From VRUE01 sp963728045 (GTDB lineage Bacteria > Actinomycetota > Thermoleophilia > Solirubrobacterales > 70-9): a DNA stretch of 64,000 nt. Below, in pieces: positions 1 to 8,443 of the stretch. A model generated the notes under the pieces. The model saw nothing but the letters and a program-made list of their open reading frames with translations. It was not told the DNA's origin and did not search any database. The translations under genes were made by a program, and so were the position numbers. The stretch is taken from NCBI GenBank assembly GCA_963728045.1, contig CAVSIE010000004.1, positions 372,001 to 436,000 of the forward strand, in the 5' to 3' direction. How positions within the stretch are numbered: the stretch's first letter is position 1; every line of letters starts with the position of its first letter.

Positions 1-298
1 CCGCGATCTCGGCCAGCATCTTGCGGTTGACCTCGACCCCGGCTTTGTCGAGGCCATGGATCAGTTCCGAGTAGCTCATGCCCTCGAGCCGCGCAGCGGC
101 GTTGATCCGGGTGATCCAGAGGCGGCGGAACTCGCGCTTGCGGTTGCGCCGGTCCCTGTACGCGTACATCCCCGACCGCTGCACCTGCTCTTTGGCGAAG
201 CGGTAGGAGGAGTGCTTGCGACCGAAGTAGCCCTTCGCTTCCTTGAGGACTTTGCGACGCTTCTTGCGCGCGTGGACTGAGCGCTTGACCCGGCTCAC
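1..298 (-). CDS. rplT: 50S ribosomal protein L20 (partial, C-terminus beyond window)
   Basis: Large-subunit protein that binds 23S rRNA early in assembly. The minus-strand translation begins at a GTG and reads VSRVKRSVHARKKRRKVLK, the typical basic L20 N-terminus. It continues through the conserved segments GYFGRKHSSYRFAKEQV and FRRLWITRINAAAR before leaving the window after about 99 residues (the family is about 118). The start is fixed by a GTGA overlap with the rpmI stop, so the two are translationally coupled. Only the C-terminal end is missing, because of the window edge. Confidence 0.97.
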   Translation of the reverse strand, partial: MSRVKRSVHARKKRRKVLKEAKGYFGRKHSSYRFAKEQVQRSGMYAYRDRRNRKREFRRLWITRINAAARLEGMSYSELIHGLDKAGVEVNRKMLAEIA

Positions 299-495
299 TT
301 GCCGCCTCCGAGCAGGTGCCGCACCCGCGGCGCATCCGCCGGAGAGATCTCCACCGGCCGCGCCATCCGCCGCTTCCGCTTCGGCGACTTCTTCTCCAGG
401 ATGTGGCTGGAGTTGGCGCGCCGGCCACGCAGCTTGCCGGTGGCGGTCTTGCGAAAGCGCTTCTTGGCGCCGGAATGGGTCTTCATCTTCGGCAT
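295..495 (-). CDS. rpmI: 50S ribosomal protein L35
   Basis: A small basic ribosomal protein of 66 residues, the usual L35 length. It starts MPKMKTHSGAKKRFRKTATG, which is diagnostic of the family. Its stop overlaps the GTG of rplT. The usual upstream partner infC is on the same strand but about 1.15 kb away, with an oppositely oriented wecB between them. rpmI-rplT therefore probably has its own promoter in the 74-bp gap 496-569, or is reached by read-through from infC antisense to wecB. Confidence 0.97.
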   Translation of the reverse strand: MPKMKTHSGAKKRFRKTATGKLRGRRANSSHILEKKSPKRKRRMARPVEISPADAPRVRHLLGGGK

Positions 496-569
496 CGGGA
501 CGCGTATTGAAGCAGAAGCACGGGCACGCCTGGGGCCGGTGCCGCCTGCGCAGGTACGCTGGCGCCGCG

Positions 570-1646
570 ATGCGGATCGTCTACGTGGTCGGGACGCGGC
601 CCAACTTCGTCAAGACGGCGCCGGTGATCGGGGCGCTGCGCGCTCGCCTGCCGCAGGGGCGGCACACGATCGTCCACACCGGCCAGCACTACGACCGGCT
701 GATGTCCGACGTCTTCCTCGAGGAGCTGGGGGTGCCGCCGCCCGACCACATGCTCGAGGTCGGCTCGGGTAGCCACGCGCAGCAGACCGCGCGGGTGATG
801 GAGCGGCTGGAGCCGGTCCTGCTCGACGAGCGACCCGACCTGGTGATGGCGCCCGGCGACGTCAACTCCACCCTGGCGGCGGCCCTTACCGCGGCCAAGC
901 TGCAGATCCCGGTCGCCCACATCGAGTCGGGCCTGCGCAGCTTCGACCGCACGATGCCCGAGGAGCTGAACCGCATCGTCGCCGACGAGATCGCCGAGCA
1001 CCTCTTCCTGCACAGCGACGAGGCGGTCGAGAACCTACGCCGCGAGGGCGTCGCCGAGGAGCGCATGCACTTCGTCGGCAACACGATGATCGACACCCTG
1101 GTCGCTCTCGAAGGGCGCTTCCGCTCCGCCGGCACCGCGGCCGCTCTCGGCGTCGAGCCGGGCGAGTTCGTCCTCGTCACCCTGCACCGCCCCGCCCTCG
1201 TCGACGGTCCGCTGCTGCCCGAGACCGTCGCGCAGCTCGCCGCGCTGGCCCGCGAGATGCCGGTCGTCTTTCCGGTCCACCCCCGAACCCGCAAGGAGAT
1301 GGAGAAGACCGAGGCCGACCACCCCGGCCTGCTGCTCTCCGAGCCGCTCGGCTACGTCGACTTCCTCTCGCTGCTCGCCGACGCCGGCGCCGTCCTCACC
1401 GACTCCGGCGGCATCCAGGAGGAGACGACCTACCTCGGCATCCCCTGCTTCACCCTGCGCGACAACACCGAGCGCCCGGTGACGATCCGCGCCGGCACCA
1501 ACACCCTCCTCGGCCTGGACCCGGCCGCGATCGGCACCATCCCGACCGTCCTCGCCGAAAGCCCCGCGCCGCCTTCCGAGCCACCGCATCTATGGGACGG
1601 CCACGCGTCAGAGCGAATCGCCGACGTACTGGCCAGTAAGAACTAA
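570..1646 (+). CDS. wecB: UDP-N-acetylglucosamine 2-epimerase (non-hydrolysing)
   Basis: Interconverts UDP-GlcNAc and UDP-ManNAc for cell-surface polysaccharides; a cytoplasmic GT-B fold enzyme. The 358-residue product begins MRIVYVVGTRPNFVKTAPV. It carries the family signatures HTGQHYD, PGDVNSTLA, VAHIESGLRS, MPEELNRIVAD, LHRP and TDSGGIQEE. I chose the ATG at 570 because the longer open frame upstream lies antisense to rpmI and has no similarity. It sits alone on the plus strand inside the infC-rpmI interval, and its stop overlaps the infC stop by two bases in convergent orientation. Confidence 0.93.
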   Translation: MRIVYVVGTRPNFVKTAPVIGALRARLPQGRHTIVHTGQHYDRLMSDVFLEELGVPPPDHMLEVGSGSHAQQTARVMERLEPVLLDERPDLVMAPGDVNSTLAAALTAAKLQIPVAHIESGLRSFDRTMPEELNRIVADEIAEHLFLHSDEAVENLRREGVAEERMHFVGNTMIDTLVALEGRFRSAGTAAALGVEPGEFVLVTLHRPALVDGPLLPETVAQLAALAREMPVVFPVHPRTRKEMEKTEADHPGLLLSEPLGYVDFLSLLADAGAVLTDSGGIQEETTYLGIPCFTLRDNTERPVTIRAGTNTLLGLDPAAIGTIPTVLAESPAPPSEPPHLWDGHASERIADVLASKN

Positions 1647-2311
1647 GCCGCAGCCGCGTCGTCGCCGGCGGGTTTCTCCGCTGCAGCTTTCTCTGCCGGC
1701 TCCTGCGCTGCCTCGACTGGCTCCTCGGTCGCGGCGGCTTTGTCCTCCGCAGCCTCCCTGGCGACCTCTTTGCCCGGCGCCAGCATCATGCTCATGTTGC
1801 GGCCTTCCTGCAGCGGCGCCGACTCGATCACGGCGAGGCCGTCGAGATCCTCGAAGAGGCGCTGGAGCAGCGCCCTGCCGCGCTCCGGGTGGGCCTGCTC
1901 GCGGCCGCGGAACATGATCGTGATCTTGACCTTGTCCTGGTGGCGCAGGAAGCGCTCGACGTGGCCCTTCTTGGTCTCGTAGTCGTGGTTGGCGATCTTC
2001 GGGCGCAGCTTGATCTCGCGCACGTTGACCTGCTGCTGGTGCTTGCGGGCCGCCTTCTGCTTCTGCTCCTGCTCGTACTTGTACTTCGAGTAGTCGAGCA
2101 GGCGGGTTACCGGCGGCTTTGCGTTGGGCGCGACCTCGACCAGGTCGAGGTCGGCCTCACGGGCGCGTTTCAGCGCCTCCGCGGTCTCGACGATCCCGAG
2201 CTGCTCGCCCTCGGCGCCGATCAGGCGCACCTCGCGAACGCGGATGCGGTCGTTGATGCGCGTGGTGTCGCGCTCAGGGGGACGCCGATCGAACCTGCGC
2301 GGGACCGGCAC
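1643..2311 (-). CDS. infC: Translation initiation factor IF-3
   Basis: Binds the 30S subunit and enforces correct start-codon and initiator-tRNA selection. The product is 222 residues, longer than the usual ~180 because of an Ala/Glu/Lys-rich tail after about residue 180. The N-domain motif INDRIRVREVRLI, the linker YKYEQEQKQKAARKHQQ and C-domain motifs such as KITIMFRGREQAH are present. The start is GTG. It lies 92 bp downstream of thrS, as in the common thrS-infC-rpmI-rplT order, but wecB now separates it from rpmI. Confidence 0.96.
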   Translation of the reverse strand: MPVPRRFDRRPPERDTTRINDRIRVREVRLIGAEGEQLGIVETAEALKRAREADLDLVEVAPNAKPPVTRLLDYSKYKYEQEQKQKAARKHQQQVNVREIKLRPKIANHDYETKKGHVERFLRHQDKVKITIMFRGREQAHPERGRALLQRLFEDLDGLAVIESAPLQEGRNMSMMLAPGKEVAREAAEDKAAATEEPVEAAQEPAEKAAAEKPAGDDAAAA

Positions 2312-2403
2312 TATCTAAGCGTGAGGTGGGACTTCAAGCGGACGAGAGATAGGGAGGCTGGCACGGGACGCTCAGCGGCGCGGGATCTGTGTCGTGCCTG
2401 CGA

Positions 2404-4344
2404 TCAAGTTTCCGCAGTATAGACAGCCTTAACCAGATCGGCCACCGGCATCGCGCCCAGCTCACCCTGCTCGTGTGAGCGCACCGCGACGGCGCCCGCC
2501 TCCTGCTCTTTGTCGCCGACCACCAACATGTAGGGGTAGCGGCCGAGCTCGGCGTCGCGGACCTTCTTACCGACCGACTCGGAGCGCTCGTCGACCGTGA
2601 CCCGGACGCCGGCCTCGCGCAGCTCGGCGACGACACCCGCGGCGTACTCGTTGTGGCGATCTGAGACCGGCAGCACGATCGCCTGCACCGGCGCCAGCCA
2701 GGCCGGGAAGCGACCGGCGTAGTGCTCGATCAGGATGCCGGCGAAGCGCTCCATCGAGCCGAGCAGAGCGCGGTGGATCATCACCGGCCGGTGCTGCTCA
2801 TCGTCGGCGCCGACGTATGAGAGGTCGAAGCGCTCGGGCATGAAGAAGTCGAGCTGGCAGGTTCCGCACTGCCAGGAGCGGCCGAGCGCGTCGGTGACGT
2901 GGAAGTCGATCTTGGGCCCGTAGAAGGCGCCGTCGCCGGGGTTGAGCTGGTACTCGCGGCCCTGACTCTCGAGCGCCTCGGCCAGCGCCGCCTCGGCGCG
3001 CTCCCACTGCTCGGCGGCGCCGATCGACTTCTCCGGCCGGGTCGAGAGCTCGACTTTGACGTCCTCGAAGCCGAAGCGGGCGTAGAGCTCGTCGATCGCG
3101 GCGCAGATGTCGGCGACCTCGGCCGCGACCTGCTCCTCGGCGCAGTAGACGTGGGCATCATCCTGGGTGAAGGCGCGCACCCGCAGCAGGCCGTGGAGGA
3201 CGCCCTCGCGCTCGGCGCGGGAGACCTGACCGAACTCGGCGACCCGCAGCGGCAGCTCACGGTAGGAGTGGCGTTCGGAGCCGAAGACGAGGCAGGCGCC
3301 GGGGCAGTTCATCGGCCGGATCGCGTACTCGCGCTCGCCCCACTCGGTGAAGTACATGCTCTCGCGGTAGTTGTCCCAGTGGCCGGAGCGGCGCCAGAGC
3401 TCGACGTCCATCACCTGCGGCGTCTTGATCTCCTCGTAGCCGCGCTTGCGCAGCTGCTTCTGCACCTCGGCCTCGATCAGGCGCAGCAGCACCGTCCCGT
3501 TGGGCAGCCAGAAGGGCATCCCCGGCGCCTCCTCGCGCAACATGAAGAGGCCTAGCTGGGGGCCGAGGCGGCGATGGTCGCGCGCCTTCGCCTGCTCGAT
3601 CCGCTCCAGGTGCGCCTCGAGGTCCTTCTTCGAGAAGAAGGCGGCGCCGTAGATCCGGGTCAGCATCTGGCGGCTCTCGTCGCCGCGCCAGTAGGCGCCA
3701 GCGAGCGACTCCAGCTTGATCGCCTTGATGCGGCCGGTCGAGGGGCCGTGCGGGCCGCGGCAGAGGTCCTCGAAGGGGCCGTTGCGGTAGAGCGAAACGG
3801 TCTGCACTCTTTCGTCGCGAACCAGGTCCTCGATCAGCTCGACCTTGTAGTCCTGGTCTTGGTCGCGAAAGAGCTCGATCGCCTCGGCGGGGGCGACGTC
3901 GCGACGCTCGAACGGCTCGTCGGCCTCGATGTGGGCGCGCATCGTCGCCTCGATCCGCTCCAGGTCGGCGTCGGTGACCTTGACGTCGGGCGGGAACTCG
4001 AAGTCGTAGTAGAAGCCGCGCTCGATCGGCGGGCCGATCGTCACCTTCGTCCCCGGGTAGAGCTCCATCACCGCCTCGGCCATCACGTGGGCCGCGTCGT
4101 GGCGGATCAGCTCCAGCGCCTCGGGGTCGCGATCGGTGAGGATCGCGATCTCGGCGCCGTCGGGCAGTGGCGCCGCGAGGTCGCGCAGCTCACCGTCGAC
4201 GCGGATCGCCAGGGCCGCCTTGGCCAGGCCGGGCCCGATCGCCGCGGCGGCGTCGGCGCCGGAGGCGCCACTGGGCAGCTCCAACGGCGTGCCGTCGGGC
4301 AGGGTGACGGTGATCTTTTGCGTGGCCGCCTCGATGCGGCCCAT
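2404..4344 (-). CDS. thrS: Threonyl-tRNA synthetase
   Basis: Charges tRNA-Thr with threonine; class II synthetase of 646 residues, the normal full length. Visible order: TGS domain (about 10-70), editing domain with HDAAHVMAEAV, catalytic core with RPMNCPGACLVF, VSRAEREGVLHGLLRVRAF and the GTCQLDFFMPERF region, then an anticodon-binding domain near the C-terminus. It is separated by one base from the stop of the upstream membrane-protein gene on the same strand, so the two are likely cotranscribed. I saw no T-box-like leader immediately upstream, and there is no room for one. Confidence 0.97.
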   Translation of the reverse strand: MGRIEAATQKITVTLPDGTPLELPSGASGADAAAAIGPGLAKAALAIRVDGELRDLAAPLPDGAEIAILTDRDPEALELIRHDAAHVMAEAVMELYPGTKVTIGPPIERGFYYDFEFPPDVKVTDADLERIEATMRAHIEADEPFERRDVAPAEAIELFRDQDQDYKVELIEDLVRDERVQTVSLYRNGPFEDLCRGPHGPSTGRIKAIKLESLAGAYWRGDESRQMLTRIYGAAFFSKKDLEAHLERIEQAKARDHRRLGPQLGLFMLREEAPGMPFWLPNGTVLLRLIEAEVQKQLRKRGYEEIKTPQVMDVELWRRSGHWDNYRESMYFTEWGEREYAIRPMNCPGACLVFGSERHSYRELPLRVAEFGQVSRAEREGVLHGLLRVRAFTQDDAHVYCAEEQVAAEVADICAAIDELYARFGFEDVKVELSTRPEKSIGAAEQWERAEAALAEALESQGREYQLNPGDGAFYGPKIDFHVTDALGRSWQCGTCQLDFFMPERFDLSYVGADDEQHRPVMIHRALLGSMERFAGILIEHYAGRFPAWLAPVQAIVLPVSDRHNEYAAGVVAELREAGVRVTVDERSESVGKKVRDAELGRYPYMLVVGDKEQEAGAVAVRSHEQGELGAMPVADLVKAVYTAET

Positions 4345-4345
4345 G

Positions 4346-6160
4346 CTAAGGCCCCTGGCGGGCTTGGCGAACAGCGATCAGGGGGCAGGGGCTGGGACCG
4401 CCGACCGTCCCCTGACGCTCCCAGAGCAGGTAGGGACCAGCGCGGCGGGCAAGCGCCAGGCCCGGGAACGGTGAATCCTCGCTGGAGCCTTCAGTGACTA
4501 CGTACCGGACGCCGGGCGGTGGCCTGTCGCCGATAGAGGATTCGGACTCGATGCAGACGCGGCCGCCGCGCAGCTCCCAGGCAAGGTATGGGACGCCTTG
4601 TTCCTCGTCGAGCAGCCGGTCGGAGGCGAGGACGAGGGTCGAGTCGTCGGCGATCAACGGCCGCAAGCCGGTCAGGGCCGGCGAGTAGGAGGACGGCCCG
4701 ACGGGGGCGTTGGCGAGGGCTAGTAGCGAGCAGGCGCCGGCTACGCCCAGGAAGACGACAAGCGCTCCGGCCGCGGGTCCTGTCGCCGCAGGGGACCCAC
4801 CGCCCCTTCCGGTAGCTAAAGCTTCCTCAGGGGCGGTACCCCCTACGGCGCCACCCGCGGAGGAGGCGTATAGGTCGACCCTCCGGGTCAGTGGCAGCAG
4901 GATCGTCAGCATCGCCAACGGCGCGGCGACCTCGAGCGCCTTGGCGGCTGTGTAAGGGGTGCCGCCGAGGCGGGCGGCGGCGTAGATAGCGGCGGCGCCG
5001 GCCAGGCCCGCTAGGACCGCGGTCTCGCGACGCCGCCAGCAAACTGCGATCCCGTAAAGCAGCAGCGCCAGGGCGAAGGCCGCGCCGAGGTAATGGACGA
5101 ACCCGGGGACCGCGCCGTCGCCGGGGGCGACGCGGAAGTCGCCCGAGGGCCAGATGCCTAGCGCCTCCAGCGGTGAGATCTGGCCGAACAGGTTGCCCAG
5201 GCCGGGACCGTTGGGATCGAAGGTCTCGAAGCGCTGGAAGTCGACCATGCGGCCGACCTCGGGGGCGACCAGGACGAGGAAGGCGAGCAGGGCGAGCAGC
5301 AAGGCACGAGCCGGCAGCCTCCTCTCGAGCGCAAGCCAGAGGACCAGCGCGGCGACCAGCCAGACGAGGCCGGCGAAGCTGTACGCGTAGACGCTGCCCG
5401 CCGCGATCAGCGCAGCCGGGACGAAGCGCAGCGGCAGGTCGCGCCAGGGACCGGAGCTCTCGCGCAGGGCGAGGACGAAGGCGAGGGCGAGGAGAGCCTG
5501 CATCGTCTCCTTGACGGCCCCCTGCGCGTAGTACGTGGCCACCAGATACGGGATCCCGACCAGGAGCGCGCCGGCGGTGCGACGGAGCGGCGGTAGCTCG
5601 GCGAAGGCGGCGAGAGCGGTCAGCGACGCGAGGACCGCCACGGCGATCGTCAGGCCGCTGAAGCCTTGGACCGGCCCGATGCCAAGGCCGGAATCGAGAG
5701 CGACGACGATCGCGTGGGGCCCGAGCGGATAGCCCTGGTGGAGCAGCTGCCCCCCCAGGCCGTCGCCGAGGCGGTCCGCCGCCAGCAGGTGCTGGGACAT
5801 GTCCGGGTTGAAGCCGGCGCCGAGGATCCCGAAGTGCCCTTCGACGACGAACGGGAGCGAGGCGGTGGCGAGGGCCACTAGGGCGACTGGTTTCCCCGCC
5901 AGCAGCGCCTCCCTCCCTGCTTCGACCCTAACCCGCAGGTAGAGCGCCGCGGCAACGGTTAGCAAGAGAACAACAAGGACCGAAGTAATACCTCCACCCG
6001 GCAGGCGGACAGTCCCCCAGCAGACGGCGCAGAGCAACGCCAATCCGACCGCTGGCGAGAGCCACGACCAGCGCCGCGCCCCGCAGAGCGTTATGGCCGC
6101 TTGTCCGATCGCCAGCGAAGAACCGCACACCGCCAGCGCGGCTGCATACGTCCCGATCAC
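4346..6160 (-). CDS. Polytopic membrane protein, possible GT-C type glycosyltransferase
   Basis: Unassigned integral membrane protein of 604 residues. Many hydrophobic segments span roughly residues 1-420, followed by an extracytoplasmic-looking C-terminal region. A loop carries GFNPDMSQHLLAADRL; an acidic first loop followed by many helices resembles GT-C lipid-linked sugar transferases, but I see no decisive motif. It ends one base before thrS and may be cotranscribed with it. A cell-envelope role would fit, but this is inference from topology alone. Confidence 0.6.
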   Translation of the reverse strand: MIGTYAAALAVCGSSLAIGQAAITLCGARRWSWLSPAVGLALLCAVCWGTVRLPGGGITSVLVVLLLTVAAALYLRVRVEAGREALLAGKPVALVALATASLPFVVEGHFGILGAGFNPDMSQHLLAADRLGDGLGGQLLHQGYPLGPHAIVVALDSGLGIGPVQGFSGLTIAVAVLASLTALAAFAELPPLRRTAGALLVGIPYLVATYYAQGAVKETMQALLALAFVLALRESSGPWRDLPLRFVPAALIAAGSVYAYSFAGLVWLVAALVLWLALERRLPARALLLALLAFLVLVAPEVGRMVDFQRFETFDPNGPGLGNLFGQISPLEALGIWPSGDFRVAPGDGAVPGFVHYLGAAFALALLLYGIAVCWRRRETAVLAGLAGAAAIYAAARLGGTPYTAAKALEVAAPLAMLTILLPLTRRVDLYASSAGGAVGGTAPEEALATGRGGGSPAATGPAAGALVVFLGVAGACSLLALANAPVGPSSYSPALTGLRPLIADDSTLVLASDRLLDEEQGVPYLAWELRGGRVCIESESSIGDRPPPGVRYVVTEGSSEDSPFPGLALARRAGPYLLWERQGTVGGPSPCPLIAVRQARQGP

Positions 6161-6289
6161 GAGGCGGCGAGCCTAGTCCAAGGAAGTGATTCGAAGGGCT
6201 CGTGGGCCACCCGGACAAACACACAGGTATGCCGATCAGCTCCTTAATTGGTCATATACCTTGCTCGCATTCGTACGAACGGAGGGACG

Positions 6290-7054
6290 ATGCGAGCAGG
6301 AAGGATCACGTTGCTGCTGACGCTTTGCGCTCTGGCAACTCTCGCGCTCGCGCCCTCCTCGGCGATGGCCGATCTCGATTGCGCCGACTTCGAAACCCAG
6401 GAGGAAGCGCAAGAACACCTGTTGCCCGGCGATCCCTATGGGCTGGATGCCGATGGAGATGGCATCGCCTGCGAGACGCTTCCCTCGGGGGGAGGCGGTG
6501 GAGGCGGCGAAGGCGATGGGTCAACGGAGCCAGAGCCTCCCCCACCACCACCCGAGCTCGACAAGGACGCAGCGCGAGATGCCGCCCTAGAGCTCGCCAG
6601 GAGATTCGTGCGAGCGAGCACAGCGGTCAACAGACTGGCCTTCCAGGGATGCAGCCGCCTGTCTCGCCACCGGATCGACTGCAGGTTCATCGCCCGGGGA
6701 GAAACGAAAGCACTGCGCACGACTTGCCATCTGAGGATCGTGGTGCGCGGTGAAGGGCACACCACTTCGGCGCAAAACCGCCGCCCCCGCTGCCAGGCGC
6801 AGGAGACGGCCATCCTCCCCCTCGCCCGCGCGAAGCCTGCGCTCCAAGCCGAGGCAAACCGGATCACCGGCAAACAGGTCACCGTCTTCGCGATCGTTCG
6901 GCTCGACAGCCTCGCCTTTTCCGGCCAAGCCGAATGGCAAGAGGTCTCTCCCACCGGAGCAAGCGAACTCTGCTCGGTTGAGGTGCTGGTCGAACAGCTG
7001 CCCTCGAAGGCCCTGCGGACCAGGGCTCGGGACTACGTCTGCGAAGCTCTCTGA
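6290..7054 (+). CDS. Secreted excalibur calcium-binding domain protein
   Basis: Exported protein of 254 residues. A signal peptide (about 1-27, MRAGRITLLLTLCALATLAL then ending SSAMA) is followed directly by an excalibur domain: DLDCADFETQEEAQ, then LDADGDGIACETLP, which is an EF-hand-like DxDxDG calcium site with paired cysteines. A glycine and proline linker follows, then about 150 residues of unassigned mature domain with several cysteines. The ATG at 6290 is preceded by GGAGGG at 6281-6286, which decides the start. The function of the C-terminal part is unknown. Confidence 0.85.
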   Translation: MRAGRITLLLTLCALATLALAPSSAMADLDCADFETQEEAQEHLLPGDPYGLDADGDGIACETLPSGGGGGGGEGDGSTEPEPPPPPPELDKDAARDAALELARRFVRASTAVNRLAFQGCSRLSRHRIDCRFIARGETKALRTTCHLRIVVRGEGHTTSAQNRRPRCQAQETAILPLARAKPALQAEANRITGKQVTVFAIVRLDSLAFSGQAEWQEVSPTGASELCSVEVLVEQLPSKALRTRARDYVCEAL

Positions 7055-7066
7055 CGGGTACGGAGC

Positions 7067-7513
7067 TCAGCCGGGCGGCTCGAACTGGCCGCCGCCCAGC
7101 TCCGGCGGCAGGGCACGCGGGCCGTCCGGGTACATGTCCCGCAGCTGCGCCTCGCTCATCTCGAGCGTGTTGGCGAGCTCGGGCGGCGCGCCAACCACCA
7201 GCCACAGAGCCTCGTCCTCGGTGTCGTTGAAGATCTGACGTAGGGCGTGGGGCTCGACCAGCAGCGCGTCCTGCGGTTGCAACTCGTAGGTCTCGTCTTC
7301 GACGCGGACCCGACCGCGACCCTCGAGCAGGACGTACAGCTCCTCCTCTTCCGCGTGGCGGTGCCAGGTCGAGGCCTGGCCTGGGCGCAGGCGCCAGAGG
7401 CGAGCGCCGAGGCGCGTCGCGCCGAGTTGCTTGGCGAGGTCGGTATTGAGGACCCGCATCTGGTTGGACTCGCGCCAGTGGGCATCCGAGGCGCGAAGCA
7501 GACGTGCGGGCAT
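7067..7513 (-). CDS. Cupin-domain protein
   Basis: Small single-domain cupin of 148 residues. Motif 1 is visible as TWHRHAEEEELYVLLEGRGRV (His, His and Glu metal ligands) and motif 2 around VEPHALRQIFNDTEDEALW. Cupins of this type bind a metal and act as enzymes or small-molecule sensors; the substrate is not predictable. The start lies two bases beyond the 3' end of tRNA-Val on the same strand, so the mRNA probably forms when the tRNA is cut out. An internal ATG at 7459 is an alternative start, but the HWRESNQM segment before it looks like part of the protein. Confidence 0.8.
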   Translation of the reverse strand: MPARLLRASDAHWRESNQMRVLNTDLAKQLGATRLGARLWRLRPGQASTWHRHAEEEELYVLLEGRGRVRVEDETYELQPQDALLVEPHALRQIFNDTEDEALWLVVGAPPELANTLEMSEAQLRDMYPDGPRALPPELGGGQFEPPG

Positions 7514-7514
7514 A

Positions 7515-7587
7515 TGGGCGCTACTGGGCTCGAACCAGTGACCTCCAGCTTGTCGAGCTGGCGCTCTCCCAACTGAGCTAAGCGCCC
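7515..7587 (-). tRNA. tRNA-Val (anticodon GAC), with C at position 33
   Basis: A full cloverleaf of 73 nt. The acceptor pairs GGGCGCT with AGCGCCC, followed by discriminator A73. The D-stem is GCTC/GAGC, the anticodon stem CCAGC/GCTGG, and the T-arm ACTGG-TTCGAGC-CCAGT. The seven-base anticodon loop is TCGACAA, giving GAC (Val). Position 33 is C instead of the near-universal U. No CCA is encoded. It is immediately followed by the cupin gene. Confidence 0.9.
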
Positions 7588-7787
7588 CGCTACCTGAATC
7601 TAGCGAAAAGCCGTGCCTACGAGTGCGGGGTATCCCCGGCCAGGGGACTCAAGCCCGGCCTTGCAAGAGCCGATGCAACTCGTGCAACTTTTCAGCTCAC
7701 GCGGTGTTTCTGAATGCGGAGCGCAAAAGCTTGAGGACCGACGAGCCAGAGGACCTCAGTCTCACTGGTGGCACGTCCTTCGGAAAC

Positions 7788-7811
7788 AAAGGGCCCCTCA
7801 CGGGGCCCTTT
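7788..7811 (-). terminator. Hairpin terminator after yjbQ
   Basis: Perfect 10-bp stem (AAAGGGCCCC / GGGGCCCTTT) with a 4-base loop, directly after the yjbQ stop. A T-run flanks both sides, so it could act in both directions. The 200 bp between it and tRNA-Val (7588-7787) holds no gene that I can support. Confidence 0.75.
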
Positions 7812-7816
7812 TCCGT

Positions 7817-8233
7817 TCAGCCGAGGACCTGGACCACGACCGTCCGCTCCCGCGAGCGGTCGTCGAAGTCGATCAGCACCAGCTGCTGCCAAGTACCGAG
7901 CGCGAGCCGGCCCCCGACCACCGGCACAGCCTCCGAGGGCCCGACCAGCGTCGCCCGCTGGTGCGCATGCGAGTTGGAGTCGTGGTCGAGCCGGTTGTGC
8001 TCGTAGTCGCCTTGCGCCGGGATCAACCGCTCCAGCATCTCTCGCAGGTCGTGCGCCCCGCCCGGCTCGAACTCCATCGTCCCGATCGCCGCCGTCGACC
8101 CTCGCACGAACGCCAGCGCCTGCCCCTCGGAGACGCCCGCCTCCTCGACCACCCCCTGCACCTCGCCCGTGATGTCGACGGCATCGGTGTCGCCTCGGGT
8201 CGAGAAACGCAGCTCGGCGCTGTGCAGATCCAC
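7817..8233 (-). CDS. yjbQ: YjbQ-family protein (UPF0047)
   Basis: 138-residue protein of the widespread UPF0047 family. In E. coli, YjbQ has weak thiamine-phosphate synthase activity, and the true role is uncertain. The family pattern is clear: an early DITGEVQGVVEEAG, then FVRGSTAAIGTMEFEPG, the metal-site segment DHDSNSHAHQRATLVGPS, and a C-terminal GTWQQLVLIDFDDRSRERTV. The length is normal. It stands alone, with a terminator hairpin just after its stop and another beyond its start belonging to the tRNA-Cys unit. Confidence 0.92.
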   Translation of the reverse strand: MDLHSAELRFSTRGDTDAVDITGEVQGVVEEAGVSEGQALAFVRGSTAAIGTMEFEPGGAHDLREMLERLIPAQGDYEHNRLDHDSNSHAHQRATLVGPSEAVPVVGGRLALGTWQQLVLIDFDDRSRERTVVVQVLG

Positions 8234-8270
8234 GCAGCCAAGCTACCGAACGGCTCCTCGCCCCAAAAAC

Positions 8271-8296
8271 GAAGGTCCCACTTTCGTGGGACCTTC
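8271..8296 (-). terminator. Hairpin terminator after tRNA-Cys
   Basis: Perfect 11-bp stem GAAGGTCCCAC / GTGGGACCTTC with a TTTC loop, lying 43 bp downstream of tRNA-Cys on the minus strand. It is likely to end the dedA-tRNA-Cys transcript. Confidence 0.75.
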
Positions 8297-8339
8297 TGAC
8301 TCCTTGATTACCCGGAGCGAACCGGAACAAACACAGCAG

Positions 8340-8410
8340 AGGCGCCTACCAGAATCGAACTGGTGTAAACGGCTTTGCAGGCCGCTGCGTAGCCACTCCG
8401 CCAAGGCGCC
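8340..8410 (-). tRNA. tRNA-Cys (anticodon GCA)
   Basis: A 71-nt cloverleaf with acceptor GGCGCCT/AGGCGCC and discriminator U73, an identity element of tRNA-Cys. The anticodon stem GCGGC/GCCGT has one G-U pair, the loop is CTGCAAA (GCA), and the T-arm is ACCAG-TTCGATT-CTGGT. No CCA is encoded. It lies downstream of dedA on the same strand and is followed by a strong hairpin terminator. Confidence 0.95.
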
Positions 8411-8443
8411 GCGGGCGATGAAGCGTAGCCGTTGAGCACGGGG

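Noticed and set aside
243..569. Long open frame extending wecB upstream to 243
   Set aside because: This part lies antisense to rpmI and rplT, and its translation is Arg/Ala-rich without similarity. The enzyme begins at MRIVYVVGTRPNF (570).
7613..8299. Plus-strand open frame opposite yjbQ
   Set aside because: It is the complement of a clear yjbQ gene; the translation shows no domain and crosses two hairpin terminators.
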